Assembly (NCBI GenBank): GCA_014904985.1
Contig: MU128945.1
Coordinates: 285,231 to 349,230 of the forward strand
Origin: Hydnum rufescens UP504
Taxonomy: Eukaryota > Basidiomycota > Agaricomycetes > Cantharellales > Hydnaceae
DNA length: 64,000 nt
Direction: 5' to 3'
Shown here: positions 24,295 through 37,217 of the stretch, in pieces
Position numbering within the stretch: position 1 is the first letter of the stretch
Layout of the letters: every line of letters starts with the position of its first letter
Notes under the pieces: generated by a model
The model's input: only the letters and a program-made list of their open reading frames with translations
The model's database searches: none
Told to the model about the DNA's origin: nothing
Made by a program: the position numbers and the translations under genes

Positions 24295-25435
24295 TTAGTC
24301 AATGGGGGCGTTGAGATCCAGCTCGCGCAATTTGGCTTCCAGGTCCTTGTTCTCTTGTTCGGCCCGCTGTATGGCCTTGGCGAGTCTGTCTTCCCTTCCC
24401 ACTAGTCGTTCGTCCATCCCAAGCACCAGGAGCCGTACCTGCTCTATTTGCTTCTTCAATAGTTCGTTGGCATGCTCGAGCGCAATTTCTCGCTCTGTGG
24501 GACGTCTAGGTTGGCGCCTCTGGGGATGTTCTTCTGGACCAGAATCGATATCGCCGTCACCATCAACATCAGCATCGTCGCGACTGAGATCGGTCTCGGT
24601 GCCGCCGTCTTCACCGCCATCGACTTGAACGCTGCTGCTGATATCCGAATCGATGGGCCTCCCGGTGGCGGAAGAGGGCAATACGTTGTTGAGACGGCGC
24701 GGTAGAGTGTTGGGATTGTGGAGAGAGAGGGAGGACACGGAATAGTTACCATTCCCGGCGATGGAAGATACGGTAAATATCCCTCGTGACGAAGGCGTCA
24801 GGCCTGGACTAGGGATGCGGGGCATCCGCGCTGGTGGGAATGTTCAGCATTGTCTTGATTTTAAGTTGTTCATTTAGGCTTTAATTTTATAATGGGTGCG
24901 AATTGGGTGTGTTGATGGAGCATACCTGCCAGTTATCTCCGCATAGGCGTCGAAGCTCTGTTTCCAGAGTCCGTTCGCGCTTCTTTTGCCTTTCGAGTTC
25001 GGTCATCATCTTCTCGTTTTCGCGTTGCGTGCCCTATGTAGAGATCGCATGTCGACTTAAGCACGAGGGGCCAGAGTTCGAGAACAAGGTTTTCGCACAA
25101 GGAGGATAATTTCAAGCGTCTTTTTCTCGTTCTCGAGCTCCTGTATTGCTGCGAGAGGTGGGCGTTGTGCGAGCTGCGTCTGCAAGCTCAGTACTTGATC
25201 GACCAGCTATCACGCGGGATCAGTAATGCCGCGGGCGTCTCGTGTTGCAGCAAGGTCTCACACGATCATTCTCTCGCTCTTTCTCAAATATTTCTGAGCG
25301 CAACGAGGCTTCAAGCAATTCGATATTATGCGACGCGGGCGCGCGAACTTCCTGGAGCGTGCCCAGGTCATCTGTAGTCTGGGGTCCAGTAGGGAGAGAA
25401 GAACGCGTGGTTCTAACAGTATGAGAACGTCGCAT
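24295..25435 (-). CDS. Coiled-coil protein of unknown function
   Basis: Not a family I recognise. Four exons give a mostly helical protein: HNIELLEASLRSEIFEKERE, LQTQLAQRPPLAAIQELENE, ENEKMMTELERQKKRERTLE followed by ELRRLCGDNWQ, then a Ser/Gly/Asn-rich linker, an acidic stretch (DDADVDGDGDIDSGPEEHPQ) and a final heptad-like helix (EIALEHANELLKKQIEQVRL, AKAIQRAEQENKDLEAKLRE). The last helix has leucine spacing but no basic DNA-binding region of a bZIP. The start at 25435 is the internal Met before RRSHTVRTT; a longer start lies 42 bp upstream. The phase between the third and fourth exons (about 24840-24925) does not close without one base, so that junction is uncertain. Confidence 0.6.
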
Positions 25436-25755
25436 AGCTGTACAAGGACAAGTACAATTGGGGTGGCACGGAAGCAACTCGCGCTCGCCGTCGAGTCGGG
25501 ATAACCCGAGAAAAGCGCGCTTCCGCGTGAGACCTTTCTGCTTGGAACCTCGTGTAACTGCTCAGTACGACCTTGAAACCCCACAGTACTTCGCCAAATC
25601 TTGACGACGATTTACATACGCCGTACAGTGGTTCGATATACGCCGCGGGACCATGATATCTGCCCCTAGCTACTAACGTCTCCCGTAACGCCTCGCACGT
25701 TCGTTGCGCGATCATATTGCTTGGACTTTTTCGACAACTTCGGTCCGTTCTCAAC
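25436..25755. other. Divergent intergenic region
   Basis: 320 bp between the diverging coiled-coil and kinase-like genes. No feature recognised. Confidence 0.4.
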
Positions 25756-28349
25756 ATGCCTGAATCTTCGTGCTCGCACTTGCGCATGAAGTCTGCCAAG
25801 AAATCGATGCTTTGTTTGCTTGGAATCCTCCTCCTCTCAGACCTATCCCATCACGATTTTCCGAGAAACCTTCTACTGGCACCCGCCCATCCGCGTTTTA
25901 CGACAAGCATCTTTCTCAGCACCTGGTTCTCAAGCAGGTGAAGCGACTACCATCCCTGGTGCAACAACTTGCCGCCAATGTCGATAAAAGACTTGGCAAT
26001 GCCTTCAAGTCTCTTCCGCCCCTAGAGGATTTCATGACATCCCAAATTCGTCAGACATTCCTTCACTATCGACACCCTACTGTTTCCGACGAGAAAGACG
26101 TTGTCAGCTATTACGAGAATATTTCTTCCATCTTCTGCATCAAACTAGCATCGATGCTGGCTCTTCATCCCAAGGCTTCAGTTTGGGACTCTCTGTTGCA
26201 ATGGTCTGCGTCGACCCGAACCCAGGCTACGTTACTATGGGTGGAGTGCTCCGATTCCGCGGGATGGCCTACAATGCGGAATCTAAAACCAGAGAGGAAT
26301 TGCTTCTGAAGAATATGGAGAGTGAGACACATCATGCCTTCGAGGATCTGAGGAAGTCTGCCTCACCCTTGGCTACATGGGCCATGAAGAGTCTATTTGC
26401 TGGTCCGAAGGAGGTAGTAATGGCAATTTGCAATCTTGATAGGTTCACTTGGACATCCTGTGAAAGAGTCCAGGCTAGACTATCCCAACATCAGAGGGTG
26501 TGGAAGCATGCTACATGTGCAAGAGCAGGGCCAGATGCAAAAAATCCCCCCTGGGATCTGAAAGTATTACCATCCCCTCAAGTTCAACAGAGCTTTACTT
26601 ATGATATTATAGGATGTTTTATACCCTCCTGTTGCTCCAGCCAAACCTTTAGACCAGGTGTTAAGCTCTACTTCTGCAATGCCCCCACCAGTGCGAGGAG
26701 TCTCGATGGTCCCTTCTGCAGAGGACAAGGGGAAAGGGAAAGCCAAACCTGAAACTGAAGACAGAGGCATGGACAGGGGAAAAGCAAGCCGCAAAAAGTG
26801 AAAATGGGGTAATGATAACGCAGCTTACCAAGACTCTCATGAACGGGCTGCCGAAAAAGTGGTGCAACAGGTGATGTGCAGTCTGTGCATATCAAAATAA
26901 TGCTGATATACTGCCATGTTCCAGGCCTGGGCACAGGCTGTGCGGGTGGATGGGACCATCATTGTGGTTCACTCGGGCAACTATGAGCTCATCTGTCTTC
27001 GTGATCGGGCTTCTCAAACACTCTATGTTTCTGATCTCATTGAGCCCACAAATGTGCAAATCCGGGATATGGGAAGGTCCAAATCGGTATCTATGTTGCT
27101 GCCATTGAAGATGCAATAGATCGCTGGAAGCAGCAGCCCTCTACTGAGTCCCAAGAAAAGCCCCCTGATGAGGATGAGGTCAGTTTTGACATTGATGATA
27201 ACAATGATCAGGGTCCCAGAAGGGGCCATAGGAGTGGTGCTGGACCTTGCAGAGGTTGCAGAGGTGGTTCAAATGTCTGTTTGAGTGGGCTGGAGAGGGG
27301 TGGATCACAACATTGGGGAGAAACTAGAAATGATGATGCTGGTGCAGCTGCCATTGATGTATGTTTGCCTGAACCTTGGGTGCAAAGTGAATCTGATTAG
27401 GGGTCTAGGAAATGATCCAGGCTGCCAGTATCTCCAAGAATGCCCTGGTCCAACTTCAATATTCAATTTATGACTCTCCTGTACCGGCCTCTTTCATCCG
27501 CTCTGCACCACCAATCTTGGCCAATATGGTGCCCCAGGTCCTCCCCACTCCCCACACACCATTGGCACTAGCAGACTTGGGGAATGTCTGTCTATTATCC
27601 TCACATCTGAAATTGGGCAAGGTGCAACAGGTCTAGTCCACCGTGGCACACTCATGTTGCAGATGCCAGGTGTATCTGGAGTTGATGTTGCTGTCAAGCT
27701 TGCATTTGAGCCTGAACAACAGGATGCACTCATGGCTGAACATGAACTGTACCACTTATTGAGGTCCAAGGGCATTCTCACCTACATTGCAACAACCCTG
27801 GGCATCTTTGATGACTGTGAGGGTACATCTAATGCCCTCATCATGCTCTACTCTGGTGTTCCCCTCAGTGAAGAGCCACATTGCATTTTGTCAGCCTCTG
27901 ACTGGTGAGCTTTTGATGTTTGGTGGCTTCAATTTATGGTTCTGATCAATTTTCATCATTCTTTGAATAGTAACTTGGCACTCTTGACCTTGCAATCTAT
28001 CCACAATGCCGGGTTATTGCATGGTGACATACGCAAGGAAAATATCCTTGTTGGTGACTCAGGGATTACAATTATCGACTTGCATATTCCAGAAAATGCC
28101 AAGACCGGAAAGCAATGGATGAAGAATACCGTCTCCTTCAGTATATCCTTGGCAAACAGAGGTGTGGAGGTGCACACTGCACCCCAATGGAATCTTACAC
28201 TTCAATGTCAGAATTGGGGGAAGAGCATGAAAATGCAACATTGTATCCCTATGGCCCCGGATCTCGCTCACACTGAAGCAAGGCTCAACCATGGCCTCTA
28301 CTTTATTCTATTTGCTTTCCAGTTTCTCTACTTTGGAAATGTTCCCTAA
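25756..28349 (+). pseudogene. Degenerate Agaricomycete kinase-like gene
   Basis: The helical N-terminal part (LAHEVCQEIDALFAWNPPP, RLPSLVQQLAANVDKRLGNA) and mid-part (ASPLATWAMKSLFAGPKEV, WKHATCARAGPDAKNPPWDL, VVHSGNYELICLRDRASQTL) belong to a family expanded in Agaricomycetes. A kinase-like domain follows: GATGLVHRG as glycine loop, VAVKLAFEPEQQ with the lysine, LIMLYSGVPL as hinge, LLHGDIRKENIL as catalytic loop (HGD in place of HRD), and ITIIDLH where DFG is expected. Several frame changes and stops interrupt it (near 25768, 26250-26300, 26809, 27400). From about 26300 on, CpG is conspicuously rare and TG/CA common, unlike the flanking genes. That fits methylation-driven decay of a multi-copy gene. 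Some breaks may be assembly errors. Confidence 0.7.
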
Positions 28350-29246
28350 CTCACCGCTGCCAATTTTGCAGCTCAATCTGTTCTTAGTCATTCTTATTGC
28401 CGTGGAATATATGGGCAGAATTTCTCACCCTTATCCCGTTCTCCTAACTTCCATGTCTTCTCCACATTAGGATCCTTCTCTCAGGTATATTGTGGAACAC
28501 CGATGTCAACGGAATAGGCCCTCGATCGAAGTCGAGAATGAAATCGAGGACCAGGACCAGACCATTGCAGCGCGTGCAACATGAATCACGGATCTAGATC
28601 TTCAACAGTAGGATATATTTGGCATCGGACCATGAGATGGACCAGAATGGACCAAAATCGGCCAATTGCAGGAAGCTTAAAAAATGAGCCAAACCCTCGA
28701 CATTAGGGTCCAAACCAACACCTACTAGGTCGGAATGCCACGCTTCATGGGCTCAGTAAACGGCTGAAGAACCAAGTCAGATGCTCCGGGGCCACAGCTG
28801 TTTCCACAAAGAGCCTCCGAAGAAAAATGCGGGGTTGAGGCACCAACCTTTACTTCCGGATTCTGATATATCAAACTTTCCGACTCGGTGGTCTTGGGGA
28901 CGCAGCCCGACTCGCCCGACGTCGGAATTTGGGTATCAACGCCGGATCCAAATTACAGCCTTGCTCGACGGGTCGACGTTAAAAACGCACACACATCTTG
29001 CGTGGATTCGTGGCTGCACGTCTCCAATTTCGGATATCTCAAGCCACTAAATGGGATTGCGGACTCACCATGAAAATAAAGATGCATTGAATGCCTCGGA
29101 CACCTACGCGTGAACTCGACGAAAATCGGAAATTTCAAGTATCAGCATGAGGTGTGAGAGTTCTCCAGGCACTGACACAATAAAAGCCTGCCCAGCGTAG
29201 TAGTGAGGCCAAGCAGCAGGTGAACCTGTATTCTCGATTGGAACCA
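28350..29246. other. Intergenic region, possible repeat remnant
   Basis: 897 bp without a supported gene. An open frame at 28781-29050 has no family resemblance. Composition switches from CpG-poor (before about 28480) to CpG-rich (28880-29000), which suggests a junction between the decayed kinase region and normal sequence. Confidence 0.4.
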
Positions 29247-31962
29247 ATGCTCCGCGCCGCCATTATCTTCGTTACTCTAGCCATCTTGTCTCAGACGTTC
29301 GCATTGACAGCAGCAGATCCTTTCAATGTTCACAAGTATCCCTTGGTCAAGCCTGGTATGTTTTTATTGCACTTCCCCCTTGCTTTACGTCTCCATTCAT
29401 CATCATCGGTTACATAGGGGCATATGACTTGGATGAGAATTGGGATATCCATGCTCCTCCAACGACCCGCGTATTTAACTGGACCCTTGACTACGCGTTT
29501 GGGAGTACGTCTGTCTCCCGGCCCCTTTCTATCCGTCTACACATGTAACCTGGCCGGATTTAGGGCCTGATGGATTTCCAAGGAACATGCGAGTCATAAA
29601 TGGGCAGTTCCCTGGGCCTCTGATTGAAGTGAACGAGGGAGACAGCATCGTAGTCGTTCTCAAAAATAATTTGGAGATTGGCACGTCACTTCGTAAGTGC
29701 ACTATCATATATTTTGATCGTGGAAGAGTCCAACCTGCGGCGCGTAGACTTCCATGGGATGATCCAGAACGGTACTAACTGGGCAGACGGGTATGTCGCA
29801 CCGTGTATATCCTTCAATTGATTTCCTGAGGTTGTATGGAATATCAGTCCTACCGGAATCACCCAATGTCCGATCCCTCCTGGTCATTCCTTCCGGTATA
29901 AATTCAAGGTTGGGAAGCAGTTTGGGTCCTATTGGTGGCACTCTCATTTTGGGAATACTCTGGAAGACGGTATCCATGTAGGTTTCTACTATATCATGCT
30001 TGCTTGATCATTCATTTCTGACACGTATTCTCAGGGGCCTTTTGTTGTCCATAGTCCAAATGACCCTTATCAAATTGGGAGGGACTATGACCACGAAAAA
30101 CTCCTTATTCTTGGGGATTGGATGTTGGTTCCTTTCACCTTTGACCCGACTCCTACTAAGCCCTGTTCAAAAGGCACAACAACTCTACGTATATCTCTCA
30201 GCAACTAAAGACTGGCCCTGGCTGGCACGCTGGCACTCCACTGCACCTCACTCGGCTCCCAATTCCGATTCAATCCTCATCAATGGCGTCGTAAGCCCCA
30301 CTCATCCAGTTGCTGTAGCGGTCAAACTTAAGGACCATTTTCATAGGGGGTCTACAACTGCACCATTACTCCAGGTGTTGGATGTGCACCCCCGCCACCA
30401 CCAGAAATCAAAGTTCTTCCTAATAAAAGATATCGGTTCCGTACGCTAAACTACGCCTCGCATGGTCAGAATACAGTTGCACATTTAGTCCTGGCGACAC
30501 GTTAAATTTCAACCCTTTGATAGCATTCCTGTGGCTCTCGATTGACAACCATCCAATGACGATCATTATGGCGGACAGCACACCAGTCGAGGGTCCCACC
30601 ATTCATCAATTCCAGATAGGGATGGCAGAGCGTGTGCGAATCCCCCCCCCCCAGATTTCTGTAGAGCTTCATGCTGAGCTTTATAACGTCCTTTAACAGT
30701 ACGATTGGATTATACATACAAACGCTGGCCCGGTCGGTAGCGTATTCTGGCTCCGCGTAGTCCAGTGTATGCATTCTGTCCAGTGGGTCCAGCCATATTA
30801 TATCCCCTACTCGTTTGGGGTGCTTCGCTATGTCTCGGCGGACCCCAAACAGCTCCCATCGACGCAAATGCCAACATCTAAAGACTGGCCTGAGTCTAAT
30901 CCTCCCGACGAGACGCATTGTCACGACATGGATCTGTCTCTGCTGAAGCCTATTGGTGGCCCCCAGGTGCCGAAGACGGTTACTCAGCACAAAATTTGGG
31001 TGGGGTTTTTTTTTCTCACTCTTGCTGTATCATGCAGATTTTAGTTTTACTCATACTCCGCAGACGGTATTTGGCGCCGTTATCGCAACTTATTACAATC
31101 CAAATGTATCGGGGCATTTCCTGTGGGGCCCTGGGGGCGATCTTGCTAATAATAACATGACGAATCAAATTGTGGGTGTATCATGATTGCTCGATGTGTA
31201 TTGTGCTGGGCTAATTTCTGGATGTTCATGAAGACCCCGTATTCGCCGCAATTGCACACTGTCATGGCTGGCGGGGAACTGAACTCCACGGTGCACGCAT
31301 TCACCTATTTTGACGGTCTGGGAGCAGCCGACATTGGGATCAGCAATCATGACCACAATACTGAGCATCCGTGGCACCTGCATAGTCGCTCTTTCTGGGT
31401 TGTTGCCCAGGGAAAGGGCGAATTGACAGAAGCGATGTACAAAAACCTGACCTTCAATCTTGATAATCCAATTCGCCGTGACACGGTCTGTCCATACCCC
31501 ATCGTGATTGTATGGCACCTTTTGATATGCGGTGGTTTTTTAGTTCATCATTCCTCGGCTTTCCTGGGCAGTGATCAGAATCATGACTGATACACCAGGT
31601 GATATTTTTCCTTGAACTATTATTACTAACCTGTTTCCTAACGTCCTGAATAATAATAGGGGTGTGGGCTCTTCATTGTCACGTATGGCCCGTGTTTTCT
31701 GCCTCGAACGTGCGTAATACTGACGCACCTCTGATATTTTAGGTGTAAGTTTCACATTGCTTTGAAGGACTCTAGGATAGGATGCACCATTTGCTGAGCT
31801 CGATCTACCTCCGTTAGGGGATGGCACGCTTCAGCTGGAAAGACAGCATCGATCATCATACAGGCCGACAAGATCCGGCTGCAGAAAATTCCCGATGAAC
31901 ATTACGAGGTAATGGAGCTCCATATTGAATCCTGTGAGCGTCGTATGGACCTGATGTGTTGA
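29247..31962 (+). CDS. Multicopper oxidase (laccase/ascorbate-oxidase-like)
   Basis: Signal peptide LRAAIIFVTLAILSQTFALT, then the first cupredoxin domain: VFNWTLDYAFG, RVINGQFPGPLIEVNEGDSI, the copper motif HFHG (usually HWHG) joined across an intron ending at GCGCGTAG, QNGTNWADG, TQCPIPPGHSFRYKFKVG, YWWHSHFGN, GPFVVHSPNDPY. Later pieces are DSILINGV, RYRFRTLNYASHGQNT, SIDNHPMTII, LPTSKDWPES-like residues and MDLSLLKPIG. The C-terminal copper motifs are HPWHLHSRSFWVVAQGKG and GVWALHCH plus a following WHASAG exon. All ten copper-site histidines and the cysteine therefore appear present. Numerous introns. Several frame breaks (30170-30260, 30340, 30640 at a C10 run, 31830) leave it unclear whether the gene is intact. 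The end is approximate; a further exon to about 32090 is possible. Secreted phenol or metal oxidation is the family role. Confidence 0.8.
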
Positions 31963-33569
31963 GTTGGCTCTCAGATTTGCAAACCGAAATATTGGCCTCC
32001 GGGAGTTACGGCTACTACGGAAACCCCCTAGGTTCTTTTTGTCAGTTGTATGGTTGTGCTGCGCGAAAGGAATTCATTCATGCAGATCTCTAGGCTTGAC
32101 TTTCCGTTGAAATTCGAACCATTCCGCCTGACCAGACAATAACCCCTTCTGTATATATACATATTCTGGAATATTCGTTCAATGTTCCACTCTCGAGTAT
32201 AACGTATTAGGGTCTTCAACCAAGGGAGGTTCATACTAGCCGGAGTCTCGAGTCACTGCACTGTAATCTTCTTGGGCGTCTGTGCTCACACCACACGCAT
32301 TGTACGGCGGACGAGTTACGTTTGATGACGTTCCCATCGTCATCTCGCAATCGTCTGTGCATGAGAGCGTAGGGGTAATTGACATGTATCGATGCATAGG
32401 CTACAGACTGCCCTCGTGATATATGCACAGATCCACTCAGTGTTCAGGAGTAAGGAGCGCCATCAAGAACACCTTGACTGACATCCACAAGCGCGAAGAT
32501 ACGTGGCTCAAAATATAATCTTATTAGCGTATCATCCCCCAACGGTCCGAAAGAAAATAGTTTCTCCACCTGGTATGCTAGCCAAGTTTAGGCTCGGAAG
32601 AGCCCTGGAAAGTTCAGCTGCGCACACTTATATAGTGAAAGTCAAAATGAAACGCTTCCTGGAGATATTGGGGGTTCCGTGTTTCCTTCTACGAGCTCGG
32701 CTCACGGTGTGGGATGATCATACCGCTTTAATTAAGTTGACTCAGATTACAGACCTAAACCATGCGGACTCAACGGGACATAATCGAAGGCGCGGAACAC
32801 GAACATATCGTCATTGGGGACGTGGCGGGAGACGGGGATGAATGGCCATAGAGATTGCAAAGCAGTCAATGACGCATCTTCACGCGATTGATGCATTAAA
32901 GGAAGCCGCGGTGGTTCCATGACCATAGATACTCACCGTCGGAAGCCATATCAGCGTATCGTGCGTGCTAGAAGAAGCCTAGTCACCGCATCGGGAGATG
33001 TGATGGGCTTAGATGAACTGGGAGGATGGATGGAGATCCACATATTCGTGGATTCATGAAGATGGGTTAGTTGTGGAGAGAAAAATCAGGATAAAGAGGC
33101 AGCCAGAGCATCAAGAAGAGGGATTACCTCAGGTGGGGATGGTCTCTTCAGTACACTATTGGGTCAATTGACAATGTCGCCGGAAACAGTGTAAAAAAAG
33201 TGGATCGGGCAGACTGCAGCACAAAATCAAGAGCATGGCCAAATTTTTCGCACACACTGAAAGAGACGGCGAGTCGCTTGGCCAAGGTGCGAACTGGGAT
33301 CGTGGTGTTGAGTCTGCGGGAGTTGCCAATCCCCCCCTACAATGGACTGTTTCGTGGACTTTTCTCTGTAGATCCAAGGCGCGATATTGAGCCCAATGAA
33401 TAGTTCACTGTGAACCCGGCCCAAAATTGTTGTCGCAAGGCTGCAGAGGACGCAATATTCACGTGACCACAACGTGATCCACTGGGGTGATGGCGCAAAG
33501 CGGATGAGAGGCGGCAGGGGCTACAAATAAAAGGTCACCTTTCCACCCCTTTTTCAGTTTCGACCCTCT
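31963..33569. other. Intergenic region, no gene recognised
   Basis: 1.6 kb between the oxidase and the MFS gene. Open frames on both strands (for example 32503-32841 plus) lack family features and codon regularity. A TATA-like AAATAAAAGG at about 33525-33534 sits about 40 bp before the MFS start. Confidence 0.45.
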
Positions 33570-36419
33570 ATGGATCCAACGATTCCAGAGAGAGAGCCCT
33601 TATTACTTGTTTCGTCCTCGTTCGAGGACTTATCCAAGGCAGCCGCTCTGGGCAATTCTCAATAAACGATGATCACCCTGTTAAATCATCGTCAACTCTT
33701 GCAGTCATTGATGATTTTATCGTGGCGGCCGATGTGCACTTCAAGCCAACCACCCTTGCGACCTGGCGCGCGAAATTCATCTGGGACAGTCTCGATAAAC
33801 CTCCTGCAGAACGTAGTCTCCTCTTCAAATTAGACTTGTGCCTTCTCACCCTCGCCTCTCTCGGTTATATGATCAAGAATCTCGATGCCACTAATATCAC
33901 ACAAGCTTACGTCTCGGGTATGAAGGAAGATATTGGAATGCATGATAATCAGTACAATACTGCGATCGCCTTGTGGACTGTGGGATACGTTCTTGGACAA
34001 ATCCCATCCAATCTTGTCCTGACAAGAGTGTCCCCTCGGATTTGGATCCCCCTGGTCGAGATGACTTGGTCACTGCTTACCCTCGCGACGTATCGTGTCC
34101 AGACCCCGCAACAGGTAGTATTATGAATCGGGAATGACGATACATCGACCTTATCGCTTTCTTAGCTCTTCGCCATGAGATTCTTGATCGGACTGGCTGA
34201 ATCAGGATTCTACCCGTACGCTCCGTTAACACCATATTCTCTTCTATTTGTTCACGTTCTCCAATATCCAGTGGCATGCAATACATCATGGGCTCGTGGT
34301 ACCGTGGAGATGAGTAAGTATCCCCCATTTCCAAGAGCATGCTCCCGTGTCTCGTGCCTTTAACATCCATTCCCGTGTCCTAGATTAGGGAAACGCTCCG
34401 TAATTGTTAGTCACTCACCCTGTAACATCCGGATTATTAAATCCCATTCCCTCATTTCTTCTCACAACTCATTCGCTTCAGTTTCATACTGCAGGAGGCG
34501 TTGGGAGTATCATCGGTGGATTTCTACAAGCTTCAGCATTCACACATCTTTCTGGAGTGTGGGGTCTGGCAGGGTGGCGGTGCGTGTGTTGCTCCATTAA
34601 CCTCAGTCTGGTAACTCATCATCTGCCGACGGTTCACGACGTAGGTGGTTGATGATCCTTTGCTTCCTACTATCTGCCCCAGTTGCCATCGCAGGCGCAT
34701 ATTTACTCATAGACATGCCGTGGAAAGCTCGCGCAAATTGGCTGTTCACAGATGCTGTAAGTCGGCTTATCATCCCAAAGACCATTATCCCAAGAGCATT
34801 TCTACTCTTGACACTGACTTGCTAATACGATCTTTCTGGTCTTTTGGGTGAAGGATCTGAAACTTGCCAACATACGCCTTGCTAAGGAAGGCAGAGCAGC
34901 CGCTGGGCGGATCACACGGACCAAAGTTTGCCTCCTTGGTTAGGTAGTCCAAGCTCCGGATCTAGGCTAATTTGTTGGGATGTAGGTAAAAAGGGTCATG
35001 ACCTCGTGGGTGAGCGTCGAATTTTTGAATGAAAATGCGATCTAGCTTCGAATTTATACGCATATGTAGCATATCTGGGTTTTACCATGGCTCTTTGTAT
35101 TTTGGAATAATGCGGGCGGCTTGTCAGTCTCTTCCCCATTTTCCACTCAGTACCATCGCACTTACTCTCCACTGTCGTCCCTTGTGCGTAATTTAGGGCC
35201 CATGTATTGCCATTTTGGTTGGCCTCGTACAACAAACCCGGAGAACCACCTGTTTATACCATTCCGCAGATCAATTTGGTGAGACTATTCACACATTTTC
35301 AATCTCCCTTAATCGATCTGTTTCATTGACGTTCAGTTCGCACCCCTAGTATCCAATCCCTCAGACTTTGGTGTATATCATTTCGGCGCTCATTATGGCT
35401 TGGTCAGTGGATCACTCTAATCATCCCTTTTGTCGATCATGTATAGAGGATTCATCTCGTCTGTGTTCCCGTCCTCATATGCGAACAGGACCTCAGATGG
35501 ATGGTTGGAAGGTCGTCGGTGGCCTGCGATGCTCTTCGGATCGGTATGCTTCTTGGATATCGTCTGACCTTATAAGTCATCAGCTTATGATTGACTCCCT
35601 TAGAGTTTCAATGTCCTCGTTGCAATTGGTCTCCTCATAACCCCGTTGTACGGAAGTGAACGTCTTCGTTTCACGCTTTATTATCTTACAGGTGTAAGTG
35701 CTGGCCAATCAGGTCCGTCTTTGTGCCCTTGTGGTAGGCCTTCAGACCAATTGAAGAACCAATATTTGTGCGCACATGCAACACAGGGCTACCGTTCGCA
35801 TGGGCGTCCGAAATTTGCACGTAATTATTAATTTTCCCCTCATATTTCCATACGTTCTTACTCACGGTGCCCGTATGCCTGCACAGGGCGGATACTGAAG
35901 AGCGGAGCTTGGTCATTGCTGCTATGAACGTTTGTCTTTTCCATTGGGTTCCCCCCATACGTTATAAACTCACGATAGCAAATGTTGTGCTTTATAGGAT
36001 CTTGCCTATACTTTTCAATCGTGAGTGGCATAAGAGAAGGTTCATGCGCCCCCGGCTAAAGCGACTATCCTTCATGTGGAATAGTTGGGTGCCGTTGATT
36101 GTTTGGAAACAAACCGACATGCCAAGGTATTATTTTTGAAAATATCGCTTTCCCGTTCTTACGGAGTGTTTCAGAGCATTGAAAGGAAACATCTACGTGA
36201 TCTGTATGAGTACAATGCATGGTTTGTATTGTTGGCTCTCCTTTCGATATTCAGCGCACCACATCGTTTGACCTTGCTTTCTCTTTTAAAGTGCTATGGA
36301 CACTGTTGGTGATGCGCCTCGTGTGGCGGGACAAGGCAAAGCAATCCTTATCGAAACGACGCGCAAGTGGGGGAACGAGGGAGGACGAGGAGCGCTGGGC
36401 CGACGAAAACCTAGATTAG
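33570..36419 (+). CDS. MFS transporter, allantoate/anion permease (Dal5-like) type
   Basis: The cytosolic N-terminus is followed by FKLDLCLLTLASLGYMIKNL and DATNITQAYVSGMKEDIGM, DNQYNTAIALWTVGYVLGQI and SNLVLTRVSPRIWIPLVE, which is the first half-bundle of the anion:cation symporter (Dal5/allantoate) family. Then come RFLIGLAESGFYP, GMQYIMGSWY, GVGSIIGGFLQASAFTHLSG, a cytosolic loop (DMPWKARANWLFTDADLK), YPIPQTLVYIISALIMAW, SSVFPSSYANRTSDGW, RFTLYYLTGVSAG and WKQTDMPRYY. A charged C-terminus follows (RDKAKQSLSKRRASGGTRED). Likely a plasma-membrane importer of an organic acid or amide; the substrate cannot be read. About ten short introns. One base is missing near 33660 and several later segments change frame, so the model is a span. 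The start at 33570 is the only upstream Met compatible with the N-terminal exon. Confidence 0.78.
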
Positions 36420-37217
36420 ATTATAATACTCGGACACTTATGTACTGCAATCCACCTGGCAGGGGGAAACGGCTTGACAGCAATTTCGACCTCTTAGAGA
36501 TCGACGCGAATTCTGTTCATATTTATCCATGTACGCTGAAGCCAATGGGGGTCACCCCTTAATAGGATCAAGGATCTTGGTTTGCAGGAAGAAGTAAACC
36601 TTCAGGCATCCATGGTCGTGGGGACGGAGGGCTAGTAGCGGGATCGATCGATTTCCTTTTATGTCCTTGAATTTGGGGAGGTTGATGGAGAGTCTGCGAG
36701 AGGCGCGTGTGGGAGGTTAGTCTCCAAATCGTAGTACTAAAGTTCGAACAGATTAATTGGAATTGGAGAGCCCTCAGGCTGCTGGCTCTACATAGTCGGG
36801 TCAGTGCGATGATGACGCCTTTGAGCCAAGCTGCCAAGGATGGAAAAGACGCGCGACGAAAAACGTGGATGAAATACAGTGGCGGTGTTCCCCTGGGATG
36901 ATGATGACGATGATATCAGGTTTTAAGTGGTGCGTATCTGTGCCAAGAAGGCGTATGCCACACTATGTGACTACATGAGAGACGGTAGCAAAGAAGGTGG
37001 ATTGATACTAACGCAGGGAGGGAAAGCAGAAGGACAACAAATGAGGTGTTCTACGAGTGAGATAGCTATAGGGGGGAGGGGGGACAGGGGTGGTAGCGGA
37101 AGGTGCTGATCGACGAAGAGAAGGGGGGGCATGATAATAATATTGGTGAAAATTCTCCGTGGCGTGGGTGCTCCAGGGACCCATCGCGTTGTCAGAGTTA
37201 CGGCGTTCGAGCAAGAT
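36420..37217. other. Intergenic region
   Basis: About 800 bp. A minus-strand frame (36568-36837) and a plus frame near 36707-36901 resemble no family. Nothing supported. Confidence 0.45.

Noticed and set aside
29690..29760. Loss of the first copper-binding His in the oxidase (reading VDFHG)
   Set aside because: Using the acceptor GCGCGTAG instead restores HFHG in frame, so the His is probably kept.
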